Notes: generated from the letters alone by a model not told the origin. 64,000 nt of DNA from Oxytricha trifallax (GCA_000711775.1 ARYC01001192.1:1-64000); one strand, 5' to 3'. Counted from the stretch's first letter, positions 45,730-59,470 are shown. A program made the numbers and translations.

Positions 45730-47140
45730 AATATATTCATATCTTAATTTCTTAATTCTTAAGCTTATTATCTAAATTTTAGAATATACATTTAATTGCT
45801 TAAATATAGAAATTAAGTCTTTCAATAAAAATTATAGAAATATTCATTTAATAATTTTAAGGTGCATGAAATATTATTTTTTATTACTAAGAAAATATTA
45901 ATTTCAAAATATATTGATTTGATCATATTTTCAAAAAGGTTAACAACTTTTAAATTAATTTGAAGGATTTATGTTGAAATTATAGACATTATCCACGAAC
46001 TAAAAAATACTATCTTGATAATTATTTTAATTAAGAGTTACAATATAATAATATGGCATTCAATTATCGTTAAGATAGAAAGAAATTATTCGAATGGTAA
46101 AGTTAAGACAGTGGAATGAAACCTAATCTAATTAAAGAAATTTATTTATTCTATAAAAAAATCCATATTTACAATAATAAAAAGATATATAATCGATATC
46201 TTAAAATAAAAAAGATTTTCATGCTTTATTTATTTATAAAGATAGCTTTCTCAATCTATCATTTTTAATGTAGGTCTATAAAATCTCATTTTAACATTAA
46301 TAGATTAACAAAATCTTTCAATAAATAAGTTGACCTAAGACATTAGGAAATTGAGGAATAATCACCAAAAACCTTTTGCTGAAGTCTTCATAAATATTAT
46401 TTATGGATAAAAGTAACTAAGTCAAAAATAATAATGGGTTTATGAAGTTAGTATAAATTTAAGTTAAGAGTTTATTCAAAAGTATTCGCATTTAAGTTAA
46501 ATATTAGAAAATACCAGATTTACTTGAATCGTATTTCTAAGAGATACCATTATTATTAATTGCTGCATTATTTTCTTTATATTATTAATATTCTAAATTA
46601 AAATAATGACTATTTTATATTTAGCAACTCTTTGTGCAACTTCTAAGTTTTTAAGGCAATGAAGATGGTGAAACGTTAAGTAGATTATATAGTTTATCAG
46701 AATGATTTATTAGTTATTCAATTTGATATTGAAGTTTAGAATAAAATACAATAGATTAGTTTATTTAGAATAACTCCATATTTTAAGTAATATGTTTTTT
46801 TCAAGCTATAAATTATCTAAGATTATACTGTTATTTTAGTAACCATTAAATATAAAAGAAGATAAACATAAATTGCTTATAAATATCTAGACTGAAATTA
46901 TTCAAATAATTTCTACATAAATTAAAGGTGTAGATAGGTTGTTTATCAATATTTTTTTTGGTTATTTACTAACAATTCTTCATCTCTAGCATCATTTAAA
47001 TATATCTTTCTGCCATTTATACGACTTGATAAATACAAGCAATTTATTTTAATAAATAAATTTTTTATTTAAACGCAAAGCCTTGCTTTTCATACTATTT
47101 TATTATAAATTTATCAACAAATCATCTCTACCATGTAAAA
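45730..47140. other. AT-rich region
   Basis: No convincing gene, RNA or repeat seen. Confidence 0.4.
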
Positions 47141-47149
47141 TAAAGCTAT

Positions 47150-48600
47150 CTAAGACAAAGAATCACTCCTACTAGCATTAAATACATATGTTGAGATTAA
47201 CATTTTACTCAATTGAAATATCCTTACATTGCTGTTAACTGTTGGAGGTTGGTTAGGGTCGAGGATCTAAATATTGTTACCAATTGAGCTCCAAGGATAA
47301 ACCAAAATATAAATCCATAACTACTATATAGCTCTGCTTCAGAAAGAAATTCTAATGATTAACTTTAATACATATTCTAAAACTGACAATGAATTTATGT
47401 TTCATAAGAAACTCATTTATAACACAAATTCCAAAGATACTTTAGACATTTAAAATTAAGGACAGTTTTAAAAGCAAGAGAAATCTCAACAAAGTTTTTT
47501 ATTTAAAACAAGTTATTAATATACTCCATCCTCTGCTAGTGTTAGATAATATTAGATAAAGGAATGAGAATTTAAAAATAATATAACAACTTGACAAATT
47601 GTATAAACATAATTGTGAAATAAGATTTTCTATAAACTTTGGGAATCAACTAAAAGAGTAAAGTTACCTAGCTTCCTTAATACTTTAAAGTCAATATCAT
47701 TATATCAACGTAATCATGATTGTGACAGAGGAGAGCAACGATAATGAAGTGGAAGGAAACAATGATTTTGAATCTTCATGAGAATGGTTAGAGCTAACTG
47801 ACAAGTCAACCAAGTAGCACCGTTTATGCTTCTAGAATTTCCTTGAACACTGATAAATATAAAGAGGCTTTTGTGATGAAGCACGTACTACTGAATAGGA
47901 GACCCTTATTAGAGATTTAAAGTATTGATAAATATTAGTTAAACATCTATTTTAATGAGAATCCATGCCTATACAAAAATAAGTAAATGTCAACATACAC
48001 ATCATCATAATATAAATAGGATAAAATTAACTTAAATAAATGAGCCACCTTAGTAGCACTCACTATCAGATTTGATTCTTCAAAACAATGTAAAGCAAAT
48101 ATTCGAAATATTAAATTACTAAGTTTAATAGGTAATGGAAATCAAAATTTAAGAATTTTACATGTAAAGGAGGCATCAAAATATTCTCTAAGTTATACAA
48201 ATCTGGGAAATAAAAACATAAATATAAACTTTATGATTAACATCAAAGTTAATGTAGATACTCGGCTGACCTTCAAAAATGAGGTTTCAATCTATCTACT
48301 TATATTAAATATTACTTGATTTCTAATCCAAATATCTTATATGTTGTTCCTTCTTTATTTTAAGTAATAAAGTAGAAAGCTTATAATTAATTATATTATA
48401 TTATAAACACTGATTTTGATGCAGTAGATTAGGAAACAAAAAAGAAGAAGAAAACAACTAGCAAAGTGATAAGTAAAACACTTATTAATAAAATTAAGCA
48501 CAAAAGAAGTACCATCTAAGAAAGAGATGAATATATACGGTATTTAACCCATTTAAAATCTCTCAATTTAGAGTTCTAGAGATCCTTTTTATTTTGATAA
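47150..48600 (+). CDS. Host-like gene, unknown family, basic C-terminus
   Basis: Stretches read HPLLVLDNIRQRNENLKIIQ, SSTVYASRISLNTDKYKEAF, VMKHVLLNRRPLLEIQSIDK and, at the end, KKKKKTTSKVISKTLINKIK with STIQERDEYIRYLTHLKSLN. A GTAAAG...TTAAAG intron-like stretch lies near 47,662-47,693. The STVYA…VMKH stretch could be an N-lobe-like beta hairpin of a kinase, but no catalytic loop was found, so no function is claimed. Confidence 0.45.
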
Positions 48601-49299
48601 ATTATTTTATTTATTTAATTTAAATTTGAATATATTTTGTTTATTAATCTACCTGTGTTTCAGTGAATTTAGACTCTTGTTTATTCTTTCCGTTTTAATA
48701 AAGAATAATTCTCCTATAATTCTCTTATCACTTTTATAACTACGATCATGAGCATATTTTGCATTCATATATTCAATTTGATGATTTTTATTCTAATCTA
48801 TCTTCATTCCTTTAACTAACTTTACTTCCCTTAATAAACATAGAATGTTATTAACTACCACCTCACTGATTTGTTGTATTCATTATTATGTAATTATCTA
48901 ATTCTACTGTAATGATATATATATGTATGATTGTTGTTAATATTTAAACTTTCAATCATATCTTTATGCCATTTATCTTGCTAATTTGCACCAATTCATA
49001 AATATCTTGTTTAATAACCTGTAAGTAATTTTAAATTGATAATCTTGAGAGTATTGCTATCTATAAATAATTCATCAATTTTGCAGTAGTAGCGCAAGCC
49101 ATAATTTACAATCGTTCTTCATATACTAATAACTAACATTCATCATATATTGATATTATATTATCTATTAATTATATTAAATAAAGCAAGTGCAGTTTCC
49201 ATTGTAATTTTATTTGTAACTTTGGGGACTTATCAATCAACAATATATTATCCACATTCTGGTCTTTAAATATACTATTGAACAAATTGTATAATATTG
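48601..49299. other. AT-rich region
   Basis: Nothing recognised. Confidence 0.35.
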
Positions 49300-50480
49300 T
49301 ATTATTTGTGATGTCTTTTAAATGCATGATATTCTTGATTATTCTGATTTTTATATCAATTGAAACCCTAAATATAATTATTATCATTTGTAGTTCAATA
49401 TTTTGCATCTCAATTTATTCGTATATTTTTGGTTATACTAATTATATTTGCTTTTTGCTCATATAATACACTTTTTGTGCAATCTTTACTGTGTCATACA
49501 TTATTATATCAATAGATATAATCGATCTTTGATAAAGCCTTGTATCCTCTCTTCAATTCACTCCACAAATTGTCTAGATTATATAAACTAGCGACTATCC
49601 TAAGAAATATTTTCCTTGTACTTTATACATAAACCTTAATATCAATAGATTATACTCTCAAATTTCTTGCATTATTAGAAATGTAAAATGATTAAGTCGT
49701 AGTTTCTCAGATTTATTTATTTGCTCTAAAATTATTAAAATCATCTTTACTTAGGATCATTAATGCTTATCAATAAATAGTTTAGAAATCCTATAAGTTT
49801 CCCTTGTAATTATAAAAAGTAGTCCAGGAAAAGAATAATTTTACCATCTGTTTATTAGTTTTATTTTTTATATGTATGAGTTTATTAACATTTGCAACTC
49901 TTCTATGTTTAAATTTCCTGCTTTATAATAACTACTCTATAAATCTAATTGTAGTAGAATCTTTTTCTTCTCCAATCCTCTATTTCAATATTTTATTAAT
50001 TAATATTTCCATATAAATCATCGATTAGCAAATGACTAGCCACTCTTTTAATACATTTTTTCTCAATAAAAATTAGTATTCCTCTTGAACTCTTCTTTGA
50101 TTAATGTTTGCGCTCATTATTTTTTTAATTTATTATGTAATTTGCCGCATGTAAATACGCACTTTTCTTCTTGTTAACTTTTATTAAAATAGCATTTCAA
50201 CTATTTTAATAGATAAAAATTAAAAATTTCTCTATAAACCTTCCTCATTTCAGTTTAAGTAGAATAGTTTTTCCTTCTTTTAAATATAAAAGAATGATAG
50301 TTAAGTTCATTCATAATCATTTGACATAATGTTTTTTGTATCTTTAAAGATCTATTTATAGTATTCCCCTCAAAAATGTCTTGATTAATTGCTTTATATA
50401 GTTTACATTCTCTGACACTCTAATTCATTTCATCCATTTCACAAAAATAAATTCTTCATTATTGTTATATATTTTCATAA
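49300..50480 (-). CDS. Coding-like purine-rich stretch, unknown
   Basis: Reads RIYMRQITQQIKKIMSANIN, QRRVQEEYQFLLRKNVLKEW, SRKFKHRRVANVNKLIHIKN and LWSELKRGYKALSKIDYIYW in one frame. A second frame also looks coding (IEIEDWRRKRFYYNQIYRVV). A-rich strands give Lys/Asn/Glu-rich peptides in any frame, so the call is cautious. Confidence 0.35.
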
Positions 50481-52120
50481 TTAATGAAAATCATTATGTT
50501 AAATCCCAGTTGATTTAAGTTAAAGTTTTCATATTATTAATTATGTTGCGGTCTCTCTCTCATTTCTATTCCTTCTACATAGGTCTTTAATCAGCTAATT
50601 GATTAAAATTATTTATGAATCTTTGTTTATATCTATCCTATATAGAAGAAGCATATTAAATAATATCCTTATAATGTTCCAGTTTTCATCTTTCTATACA
50701 ATAATATTGGGGAAATTTAATAGTTTTATATGCTAAAACAGAAACAATATTAATGACTTTCATTTAATCTGAGTATTATTTAACATTTTAAGTAAACTAT
50801 TGAATATTTTTATAAAATTCTAAAAGCTAAATAATGAACAATAAGTGTTGGTTTGTTTTACATATTACTATAATACAATAATTTTTCTTGAATATAATAT
50901 TTTAAATTATATTAGTTATTATTATAAATTATGCAAAATATTATCATGGATTTTAGAGATTGTAGTTTTTCAATATTGTAAACATTTTAAGACCATTTAA
51001 TATAATTTATATTAGTACTTAGACCATATAGCTAAATGCCAACTCTTATTAATACTGCAGGTTCATTCTGCATAAAATCAATTCTAGATTGCCTTGCCTT
51101 GTTTCACTTGTTTTTATATATTCTTTCTACTTTTACAAATGATTTCCAATTCTACATTTTTAAAAAAAAGATATAAAAATCGCAGGTTTACTCACTAACA
51201 GTCAGCTATTATTCTTGTGAGATTACATCTTATATTTAATCATAAAATACCTGGTTTAATTGATATTAATAAGTATTATATGATCCTATTGAATAAGTGT
51301 CCTCTCTATATGAAATGGATTCTTTTAAACTGTAGTCTTTTGTCTGGATAATTAATGTGAAAATATGTCACTTGTCATTAAAGTACTTTGTTTTTTTAGC
51401 ACTATTCATTCTGTGGTCGAACTTGAATATTAATTTGCTCTTCAGTTCTTCAATATTTTAATCAGTAGGGGATATGCACTATTGTTAAATGGATTGTGAA
51501 TATTCTCAAAAATATATATTTAAATTATGGAATGTATTGCAAAAGGTAATTTTTGATTGTTAGCACAAATATCCAACTATTCCTGGATAATTGCGTATGA
51601 GAATGTTATAGTTGTGTCTTTTTATTAAAAAAACACCTTGTTTCAACTATTCTAATGTAATACTTGATTTCAATTTTATACATAATTTTATCCTACTTAT
51701 ACAAAAAGTTCTATCTTATTATGTATTTTTAGTATATTTGATTATTATTTATGTGTATTGCTATTTAATAAGTTTATTATAAGCTTTCAAAGGCTAGTTG
51801 AAATAAGCAATTGATATTTGTTCAAATATAGCACTTCTTAGATATCATAATAATCAGTTATAGTTATTTATATTTTTTCCTAGCTCAATAGGTTGGTAAT
51901 CATTCTAACATTTAATTATTAGAATTAAAATAATGTAAACTGAAATATAAAGCAATATTCTCAAGTGTTACAACATTTAGTTTAGTTTATATCATACCTC
52001 ATAATTAAATTTTTCTTTAATTTAAAACTATCTATTGACAAATTAAAGTTTTCATTATATTAAAATGATCCAATTTACAAGTATTAAATTAAAGAACTAA
52101 AATATAGATGGCGATACTGA
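50481..52120. other. AT-rich region upstream of the 52.1-kb gene
   Basis: No convincing feature. Possible continuation of the minus-strand coding-like stretch was not resolved. Confidence 0.35.
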
Positions 52121-52123
52121 AAA

Positions 52124-53590
52124 ATGAAAAAAGTCGGTAGACTCAAGTAGCCCAAGTTGTAATTCATAACTAATAAAGTTGAATGCATGCTAATTAAAAA
52201 TTTGCTAAGATTCTAAGAACAGTTTAAACCTTAATTTTCACTTCAAGAACAAATTTAGGTCCAAGAAATAGAGGAAGCAGTAAATAGAATTACATATGCC
52301 ACCGTAGTACAAACCCAAGAATATAATAATTTTAACCTCCTTCTTGATGATAAACACAGTTGGAAAGCTCTTCATACAATTCTTACTTACTAAGACTAGA
52401 ACTCCATTAAAGTAGTTTCAGAGCTCAGTGGACTTTGAAAGGATTCAAAGCCTTCTTTATTATCATCAGATAGCTTTTGTCATTCCAAAACTACCTATTT
52501 GGTGACAAAATCTCATTAGACATAATACCCAATCTGCAATATAAATTATTCAGATAATAGAGGATTATCTTATAGTCTTTCTATCTATTAATACAAAGTT
52601 AGATAAGTGTCACTTTGATGATGCGAGAAGTACTTCATATTAAAGACTCTCATCTTGTTTGTTATAGGATAGGATAGAAGATATAATGGAATTATTCCAT
52701 TCTATACTCAAGATATCAACTGTTGATAATGTTTTTTCCGCTATCAAGTCATTTATCTCAGTAATTACAAAGCTGAATTAACTTCTTGTCAATAGGAAGC
52801 AGAAACCATCGTCTATAGGTATCATAAAGCACTTGCCTTGTTACTTCCAGTAGAATGGATGGCTAATAAAGACGATATTGTCATGATCAATACCTACACA
52901 GTTCTGGCTCCAATTATTTAGTTTAGCCTATTGATTTATTATTTACTAGTAATTTATTCTCTTTATAATACTTAAGATAAGCTCTCAAACAAAGGAGCAT
53001 ATGATAAAGTAATAGAGGTCATCAGAAATCACTCACGCCTTAGATAAAACTTGAAGTTAACAAAATACTATATATTTACAGCAAGACATAAGTGAAAATA
53101 CTGCACCTTTATATGATAAGAGGTATCTCTCATGAGGAAATATACAAAGACAATTTTCCAATATATAATTATGTTTATTGTTTTTAATTGTATCAAATAA
53201 TTAAAGAAATGATAATGCAGGACTTAAGTTAAACACATCCTCGCCTTCTCAGTATTATTGAAGTCTTCTTTATAGAAGCAAGAAACTATACAAATAATTT
53301 AATGAGTAGCTATTATCCCGAACCTCATCACTACAATGGTTTAAAGTAAGGCTACCACATTTTAACATTAAGAATACCTTATAGGTGTAACTTAAATTCA
53401 TAGCCCTACTTATATTACCTAATTCATCTTAAAATGGAGAATAAAAGGTAATTCCCCTGAAATGATGAAGAGAGGATCTAAATAAAGCAAAGAAAGATTT
53501 AAGAAATATTCTAAGCTAAATCATTGGGTAACTAAGATAAATTTTAAGATAGTACGTTTGATTAAGAACTTAATTTAAAGGTTATATTCC
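52124..53590 (+). CDS. Host-like gene with hydrophobic segment, unknown family
   Basis: ATG at 52,124 gives MKKVGRLKQPKLQFITNKVE, continuing EIEEAVNRITYATVVQTQEY, NNFNLLLDDKHSWKALHTIL and VVSELSGLWKDSKPSLLSSD (this W is TGA). Then ALALLLPVEWMANKDDIVMI and a likely membrane helix APIIQFSLLIYYLLVIY. After a frame change by an A-run near 53,097 it reads HEEIYKDNFPIYNYVYCFQL and ARNYTNNLMSSYYPEPHHY. In the middle a second frame is also good (KCHFDDARSTSYQRLSSCLL). No family recognised. Confidence 0.55.
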
Positions 53591-55375
53591 TTAAAATGAA
53601 TATATATTCATATATAATCTTAGGTCTTTGAGATCTTGATTTGAGTTAATTAGTATTAACATTATCTTATTTAAATTAAATTTGTAGTGTATATTCCAAT
53701 ATTTCTCTTATTTCAAAATAAATATATACACTTTCTACTAATAAATGATTTCTTTTGAATTGTTAAAAATAAGTCAAATTTAATGTATATTTCATATTTT
53801 AAGAATATAGCAGTAAATATACTTCTGAAAGAAAAATAAAAGTAAAAAGAATTCTTCATATCTTAAGAAATTTTAATATTCCAATAATTATTTATTAAAT
53901 TAAGACGATAATTGATACAATATGCTTAGAAAGATTTATCAAAATAGATTTAAATTTTGAATAAAATATATTTATTTTTTAAACAATATTATATTGAGAA
54001 TAATTGAAATAGCAGCTTTTTGTCATAATATTGCTTGGCATATGGCAAGAAATATTATTTATATAACTTCAGTTAAATATCTGTATTATAAACTTACATA
54101 TTTCAGTTGATTTATAACAGGACCTATGTTGCTAGAATAAATGATTATTAATAACTAAAAATGGTAATCACTGGAAAATGTATAGTATATTTAAATAATA
54201 AATTTTTATTTATAGGCATAATTTGATAATTTAAGTTAACTATTCCCATTCAATTAACTGTTCTGTTATTATTGTTAGATACGTAATGAATGTAAACTTA
54301 TTCAAATTATAATTAATTAATCTAAAATAATCATAGCATATTTTTATTATAATGATCAATAATAAATAATTCATGACACTAATTGGAGATAAAATTCTAT
54401 ATGTAAAAAGTCATTAAATGGTTTGCTTTTAGTTTAACATTTTTATAATAAGTTTTACAATACTTTCTTAATTGTTCGGTTAATTATTCTAAATAATCTA
54501 GTTTTTTTTATTTAATTAATAGAAAAACAAGGAGTAATTAATATAATATTTTTTAATATTTAGATTTATATTATAAAAGAAATCAATTTTCCTAAATAAC
54601 AATTATTTTATTACTAAAATTAAAATTATTCTATTAAATATGACTTCTTAATATTATGCTTATTTTATTGAGTTTTCAGTTAATAATGTGTTAAAATATC
54701 TCAAATTTTATCTTTATAGGATCGTTGGTTAGACTTAGCAGTATTATAATATAAAATCAATTTGCCATCATGCGTTAATGAAAGAAAACTTTATGATTAA
54801 AACATATTTTCTTTGAATTAAATATATCATTTCTATAAATTAACAATATTGGAAAGTAATTGTTGAGGATAAAAAACATCCTTCAAGCAATTATTATAAT
54901 TAGATAGATATGATAAATAAATTGTTGAATAAAACTCATCCTATTATTAATAAAATTAAAGAAATGAATGTCCAAGCAATTATTTGCCATGGCCGAGATT
55001 TTAACAACAAATAACCTAGGAAATAACAACTAAGAATTTATTGTGAGTAATAATAATAAACAATAGAGCATGAAAAATACTAAGTTAAAAATAACAATTG
55101 GAGATACGTATTCTAGTCAATAAAAATGAGAAAAAATAAACTCTAAAAGATAAAATAAAAAGTGCTGAAAGATTATTTAATATTCAAGTTAAAATAGTAA
55201 ATTAAAAAAAAGTTATACCATTTAGATTCATCTTGATTAGGAATTCACCTTTATTTTAAATTTCTGATTTTTATTTCAAAATTAAAACTTGATTTATATA
55301 AAAAGAGAAGTTCAATGAGTGGGTATATTTAAAAACAATATTCTTTTAGTATTATTAAATTAGATAGAAACTTGC
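53591..55375. other. AT-rich region
   Basis: Very AT-rich; no gene, RNA or repeat recognised. Confidence 0.4.
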
Positions 55376-55423
55376 TCTGGGGTGAAATGTAACGAACCTT
55401 TACCAAGTCTATCTAGAGCTCTC

Positions 55424-55508
55424 TCCCTCTCCTAGTCCATAAGGGCTAGGAGAGGGAACGCTGCTGGGCAACTAGCAGCGAATCCTCCGATGAACAAATG
55501 ATCATCGA
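55424..55508 (+). ncRNA. Three stacked hairpins, candidate structured RNA
   Basis: A perfect 12-bp stem (TCCCTCTCCTAG with CTAGGAGAGGGA, 10-nt loop), then CGCTGCT/AGCAGCG around GGGCAACT, then CGATGA/TCATCG around ACAAATGA. This is unusual strength for an AT-rich genome. Self-cleaving ribozymes at retroelement 5' ends are a known precedent; I could not fit a specific ribozyme fold. Confidence 0.5.
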
Positions 55509-55689
55509 GGACAGCAAAAATGTATATTTCTACGGAAAAAAGTTACCAGAGTCTAACTAAGACTCATCTCAGGACATGGACTACTATTAAATACCAAACA
55601 AACAAAACACCCATAACCTAAGTCATACTTTTGAACTTTGCTAGAAGGTAATATAACCTCATACCAACAAACTTAGCCACAAATAAATC

Positions 55690-56790
55690 ATGATTGACGA
55701 TGAATAAATCAGAAATCAATACATGGATTTAAGCAACTTTGCCAAAAATTTCCTAGCTAACACCAGTAAACAAAACCTCAACCCACCATCTGAAGAAGAT
55801 TGGATCTCAGATGAAGAAGATGAGGAAGAAGCCTACCTAGCCTTTGAAAGAGAACAACTCTTCTACTAGAAAAGATACTACTATAAACTTAAGCTGTCCT
55901 AAAAGAAGAGGAAAAAAGCTTCAAAATCCAACACCCAAAGACCCCTATACCAAAACCCCAATGTGGAAGTAGAGGGAAGAGAAAGAACTATTGAGACAAC
56001 CCAAAAGCTATCTAACTTCAAAGACTACACTGTAATACAACCACAGTAATATAAACCTCAATTTTTCAATTCGAGTAAATCCAACTCTCCGAAAATGGAG
56101 ACCTAACTCAACCCTATCATCCAACTCCCAATACAACACACAGTACCAAACTACCTAACAAAGATATTAGAGGAATCACTCCAAATGACCTCTAAGATAT
56201 GCGAAGAATCACCCAAAAATTCTAACTAGGTAGTACCAAAGGTACTAGATACTATTCCAGAATCATAGGTACTATATAGGGAACTGGACATCAGAAATCG
56301 CATCAGAACAGAAACTGCTCAGAATCTGATCATAGATTCAATAGAAGATATAAACCTAGTACACATACTAATGTACAAAGGGATTAAACCAGACATTCTT
56401 TTGGAAACAACAAGAGTTTAATAAATACTTTCAGAAAGTATCATGTACAAATCAATGCAATACGACATAAGATACAGACTACTTTAGAAACTTATTAACT
56501 CAAAAAACAGTAATTAAAACCCAAGATTTGAAGAATGGGAAATCTAATTACTCAACTAACTAAGTTCTATATACTAAGGAGAACTTTAATTAAGAAGCTT
56601 ACAAGAGAGAGCACTTCTCACTAACGATAAAAACAGTTCACAAGAAAAATTCAACGTTGGTCTATCTCTTCCAAATACTAAACAGCCTATCTTCCAACTC
56701 AGAATGAGACAGAGAAAGGAAAACAGAAAGAAAAAGAAATGGCTACAGAAGATGACAGAGAAGAAGAAAATTAAGAAGAATTTTTAGTGA
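55690..56790 (+). CDS. Unbroken 366-residue ORF in ciliate code
   Basis: ATG at 55,690 to TGA at 56,788-56,790, 367 codons, no internal TGA, about two dozen TAA/TAG as Gln. Starts MIDDEQIRNQYMDLSNFAKN. An acidic run, PPSEEDWISDEEDEEEAYLA, is followed by a basic segment SQKKRKKASKSN. The middle holds ILEESLQMTSKICEESPKNS and YRELDIRNRIRTETAQNLII, and the C-terminus is strongly basic (RQRKENRKKKKWLQK). All three Trp use TGG. A nucleic-acid-binding first ORF of a retroelement is possible (inference); no domain recognised. Confidence 0.75.
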
Positions 56791-57114
56791 GACAGTTAAT
56801 GCCCAAATTAACTTATAATCACTTGAACTTATAAAAGGGCTTGTCCCTTACATATATTAAACATATACCAGATCGGGGTTCCCCAGAGACCTCAATGTGA
56901 TCTAATTATTATTATTATTATTCTTTTAGTTGCTAAATTTAATAATAAAGATCTTAAATTTTGTTTGCAAAATAGAATCTATAGAAAAAATGGAAGTATT
57001 TTATCTATATTTATATACTTCTATTATTAGGAAAAGGTTGTAGGTATTTTATTTTGATTTTTCAAATAAAATTTCCATATAATTATTACAAAATAGCTGA
57101 TTTCAAACATTAAA

Positions 57115-57735
57115 ATGAAAAAGGTTGAAAGAAATTTGAAAGTATAGAAATTATCAGATTTAGGTAGATACACAGAAAATTTAAGTGACCTCAACCCTCA
57201 AAGAGTAAATATTAATTTCAAAAGAATTTAAATAATAAGATTCTGAAATTTGAAATGCATTAATTAAGCTTGATTATTTTTCTAAGAGAAGATTTAACAG
57301 ATAAAAAATAACATTTTATTTAGTATTAAATTTACAAAATAAAATAATTAAATGTCAATGAGCTGTTATATAATTATAAGGTGAAAATATTTAAATAAAA
57401 TAAGCAATTTTTAGTCAAGTTATGGATAATGAAATGATCTCAACTCTTTTATTATCTACACAGAATAATTAATAGTTAAGATAATTAATACAAGCGTTTA
57501 TTAAGAATGTCTTCTTCATTAGTTGTCCCTAATAGCTCTAAGCTTATTTGTTGCAAATTTGTTCTCAATTAGTTTCATTTATAAATCCATAATCTTTTAA
57601 CAAACTTTATTATACACTAATTTAATACTACATTAAATTATACTTTATTTAATCCAAACATTTAACAGAATATTAGGTTTATTATTCTAATTTGTCTAAT
57701 TTTCTTATAACTAAATCTTTAAAATAAATTGTAAG
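57115..57735 (+). CDS. Host-like two-exon gene
   Basis: ATG at 57,115 gives MKKVERNLKVQKLSDLGRYT, then ENLSDLNPQRVNINFKRIQI. A 34-nt intron (57,381-57,414, GTGAAA...TTTTTAG) splits an AGT codon and rejoins in frame as SQVMDNEMISTLLLSTQNNQ, AFIKNVFFISCPQQLQAYLL and SQLVSFINPQSFNKLYYTLI. Two TGAs in exon 1 fit Trp (IRF-W-NLK, QA-W-LFF). The end is placed at a TAA near 57,735 (KSLK) but could be later. No family recognised. Confidence 0.6.
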
Positions 57736-57911
57736 AAAAAAAAATTATTATAAACTTATAAAGATAATTGATTGATGAACGGACTTTTCACCATATATCA
57801 GTAATGGTCTATTAATAAAAAACGCAAAACTAGGATACCAACACTTTTTCTTGGATATATATATAAAAAACATCCTAATAAACTCTAAACTGTAAAGAAT
57901 AGAAATTTCCT

Positions 57912-59470
57912 ATGAATGATAACGATAACTGATAGAAAGAAACAACTGTTAATAAATCATCGTCCTCCTCATACTCTTAATTCATATCGTATTTATTCTC
58001 TCCGACATTGTCACTTAAATACTGAGAACAATCATTTAGGCTAAGGCGACTAGAATTTCTAAATCAATGAGCCAACTCAAAATAAAACACAGAGTATTAG
58101 AGTTTAATAAAATGAAAATAAACTTCCTCAGAATAATTAGAATAAAGCTGATGGAAAAGCTACAAGTTTAATCTCTAATAATCTTAAACCAACTAAAAGG
58201 GCAATCCAATATTCTATTTTTATATATAATTAAACTGTAATTTTTTTCTTTAAAATAATGAATGAAAATTAGACTCAGATAAATATACTAAAACACCAAC
58301 TTAAAAACATAAATAAAGAACTTCTTTATTACTGCAATTTTCTCCTCAGATATCTATATAAATTCCTCAACAAAATCTATAGATCTTAAATCAAAGCTTA
58401 TAAAACATTTTGGTAGTAAATATATATGAACTAAACAAATATATTAATGATAGTATTCAATAGCAATACAAACAGCAATATTTTTTAACTTATAACCGAC
58501 CTTTACAACGGATAAGAGCTGTTTTCTATAAGAAAAAGGATGAATATCATGTTAATATGCGGATAAAACAATAAATTAAGTAACTCTTATAATGCCCTAG
58601 AAAAGGAAAATTGGGTAAAAAATTTGGAACCTTAAAATAAGTTATCAATCGTCAGAAATTTTATATAAGTGTATTATGATTATTTTTTCATAAGTAGCTA
58701 ATAGTAAAACCAAAACATAAACACTATATTGTCTGACTAATAAAAAAATAACAATTAAGTAAGTAATAGTTGGATGAAATGTTTATTGTTGTAAACAAAA
58801 GAGATTTAAATCAAACATCTAAATTATAGGAATTATTCATTAAAAAAATTAAATATAAGATTTTCGCTCATATAAATCTGATTGACAGCTTAAGAATAAA
58901 TGAAAAAAACCAGCTCAATAATTCATAATAAAGAGATAATAAATTAAAATAATCGTAATGTGGTTTAAATATGAGAGTTGATAACTTTCATTTAATTAAT
59001 CAGTCAAAAATTAAGTTGGAAAAATGAACAAAGAATATGATAAGAAAGAAAAAGAAATAATAAATTAAAAATTGTTATAAAGGCTTAATTTTTAATTAAT
59101 AAAATGAAAGATCAAGGATATAAAAGTTATTTGTGCATAAAGTGATAGTGGTATGACAATATAATGGATAATCAGGTTATTTGGAGGTCCCGGAATATAG
59201 TTCGTAAAATAAGAGTCACTTAAAAACTATTGCTTCATAATGTTACATGCGACAACCAATCCTATAAATACATTAATAATAGCCACATCATTAGTTAAAA
59301 GCAGACTAGGAACTCTCCTATAGCCATATGTGAGGGAAAAAGTGAATAACCTTATATAAGGTTCTTAAAGCTAAAAGAGTCAGTTTGAAAGCACAAATGG
59401 ACGATAAGAAAATGAAAAGTTATGGCTAGAGGTCACGACAAAAAAAAATGGGATTGTGATAAAAATATGA
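57912..59470 (+). CDS. Host-like gene with Ser/Asn/Gln-rich N-terminal part
   Basis: ATG at 57,912 gives MNDNDNWQKETTVNKSSSSS, where W is TGA. A low-complexity NEPTQNKTQSIRVQQNENKL and KADGKATSLISNNLKPTKRA follow in another frame. Then YKQQYFLTYNRPLQRIRAVF, QQLDEMFIVVNKRDLNQTSK and IFAHINLIDSLRINEKNQLN. A last stretch (59,125-59,460) reads LHATTNPINTLIIATSLVKS and REKVNNLIQGSQSQKSQFES. The frame changes at least twice. It may be two genes. No domain recognised. Confidence 0.45.

Larger units (their letters stand above)
55385..56925 (+). mobile_element. Retroelement-like unit: hairpins, one ORF, TTA-repeat tail
   Basis: A sharply bounded GC-richer block: a structured 5' part (55,424-55,508), one long ORF (55,690-56,790), about 110 bp of 3' sequence and a (TTA/ATT)n tail at 56,903-56,921. 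That order resembles a non-LTR retrotransposon reduced to its first ORF, or a long non-autonomous element. No reverse transcriptase is present and no target duplication was found, so the class is open. Confidence 0.45.

Noticed and set aside
47750-48000. Protein-kinase N-lobe in the 47-kb gene.
   Set aside because: Only a short STVYA...VMKH resemblance, with no catalytic or DFG motif found downstream.
49172-49466. Overlapping short ORFs on both strands.
   Set aside because: Ile-rich low-complexity translations of AT-rich sequence, no support.
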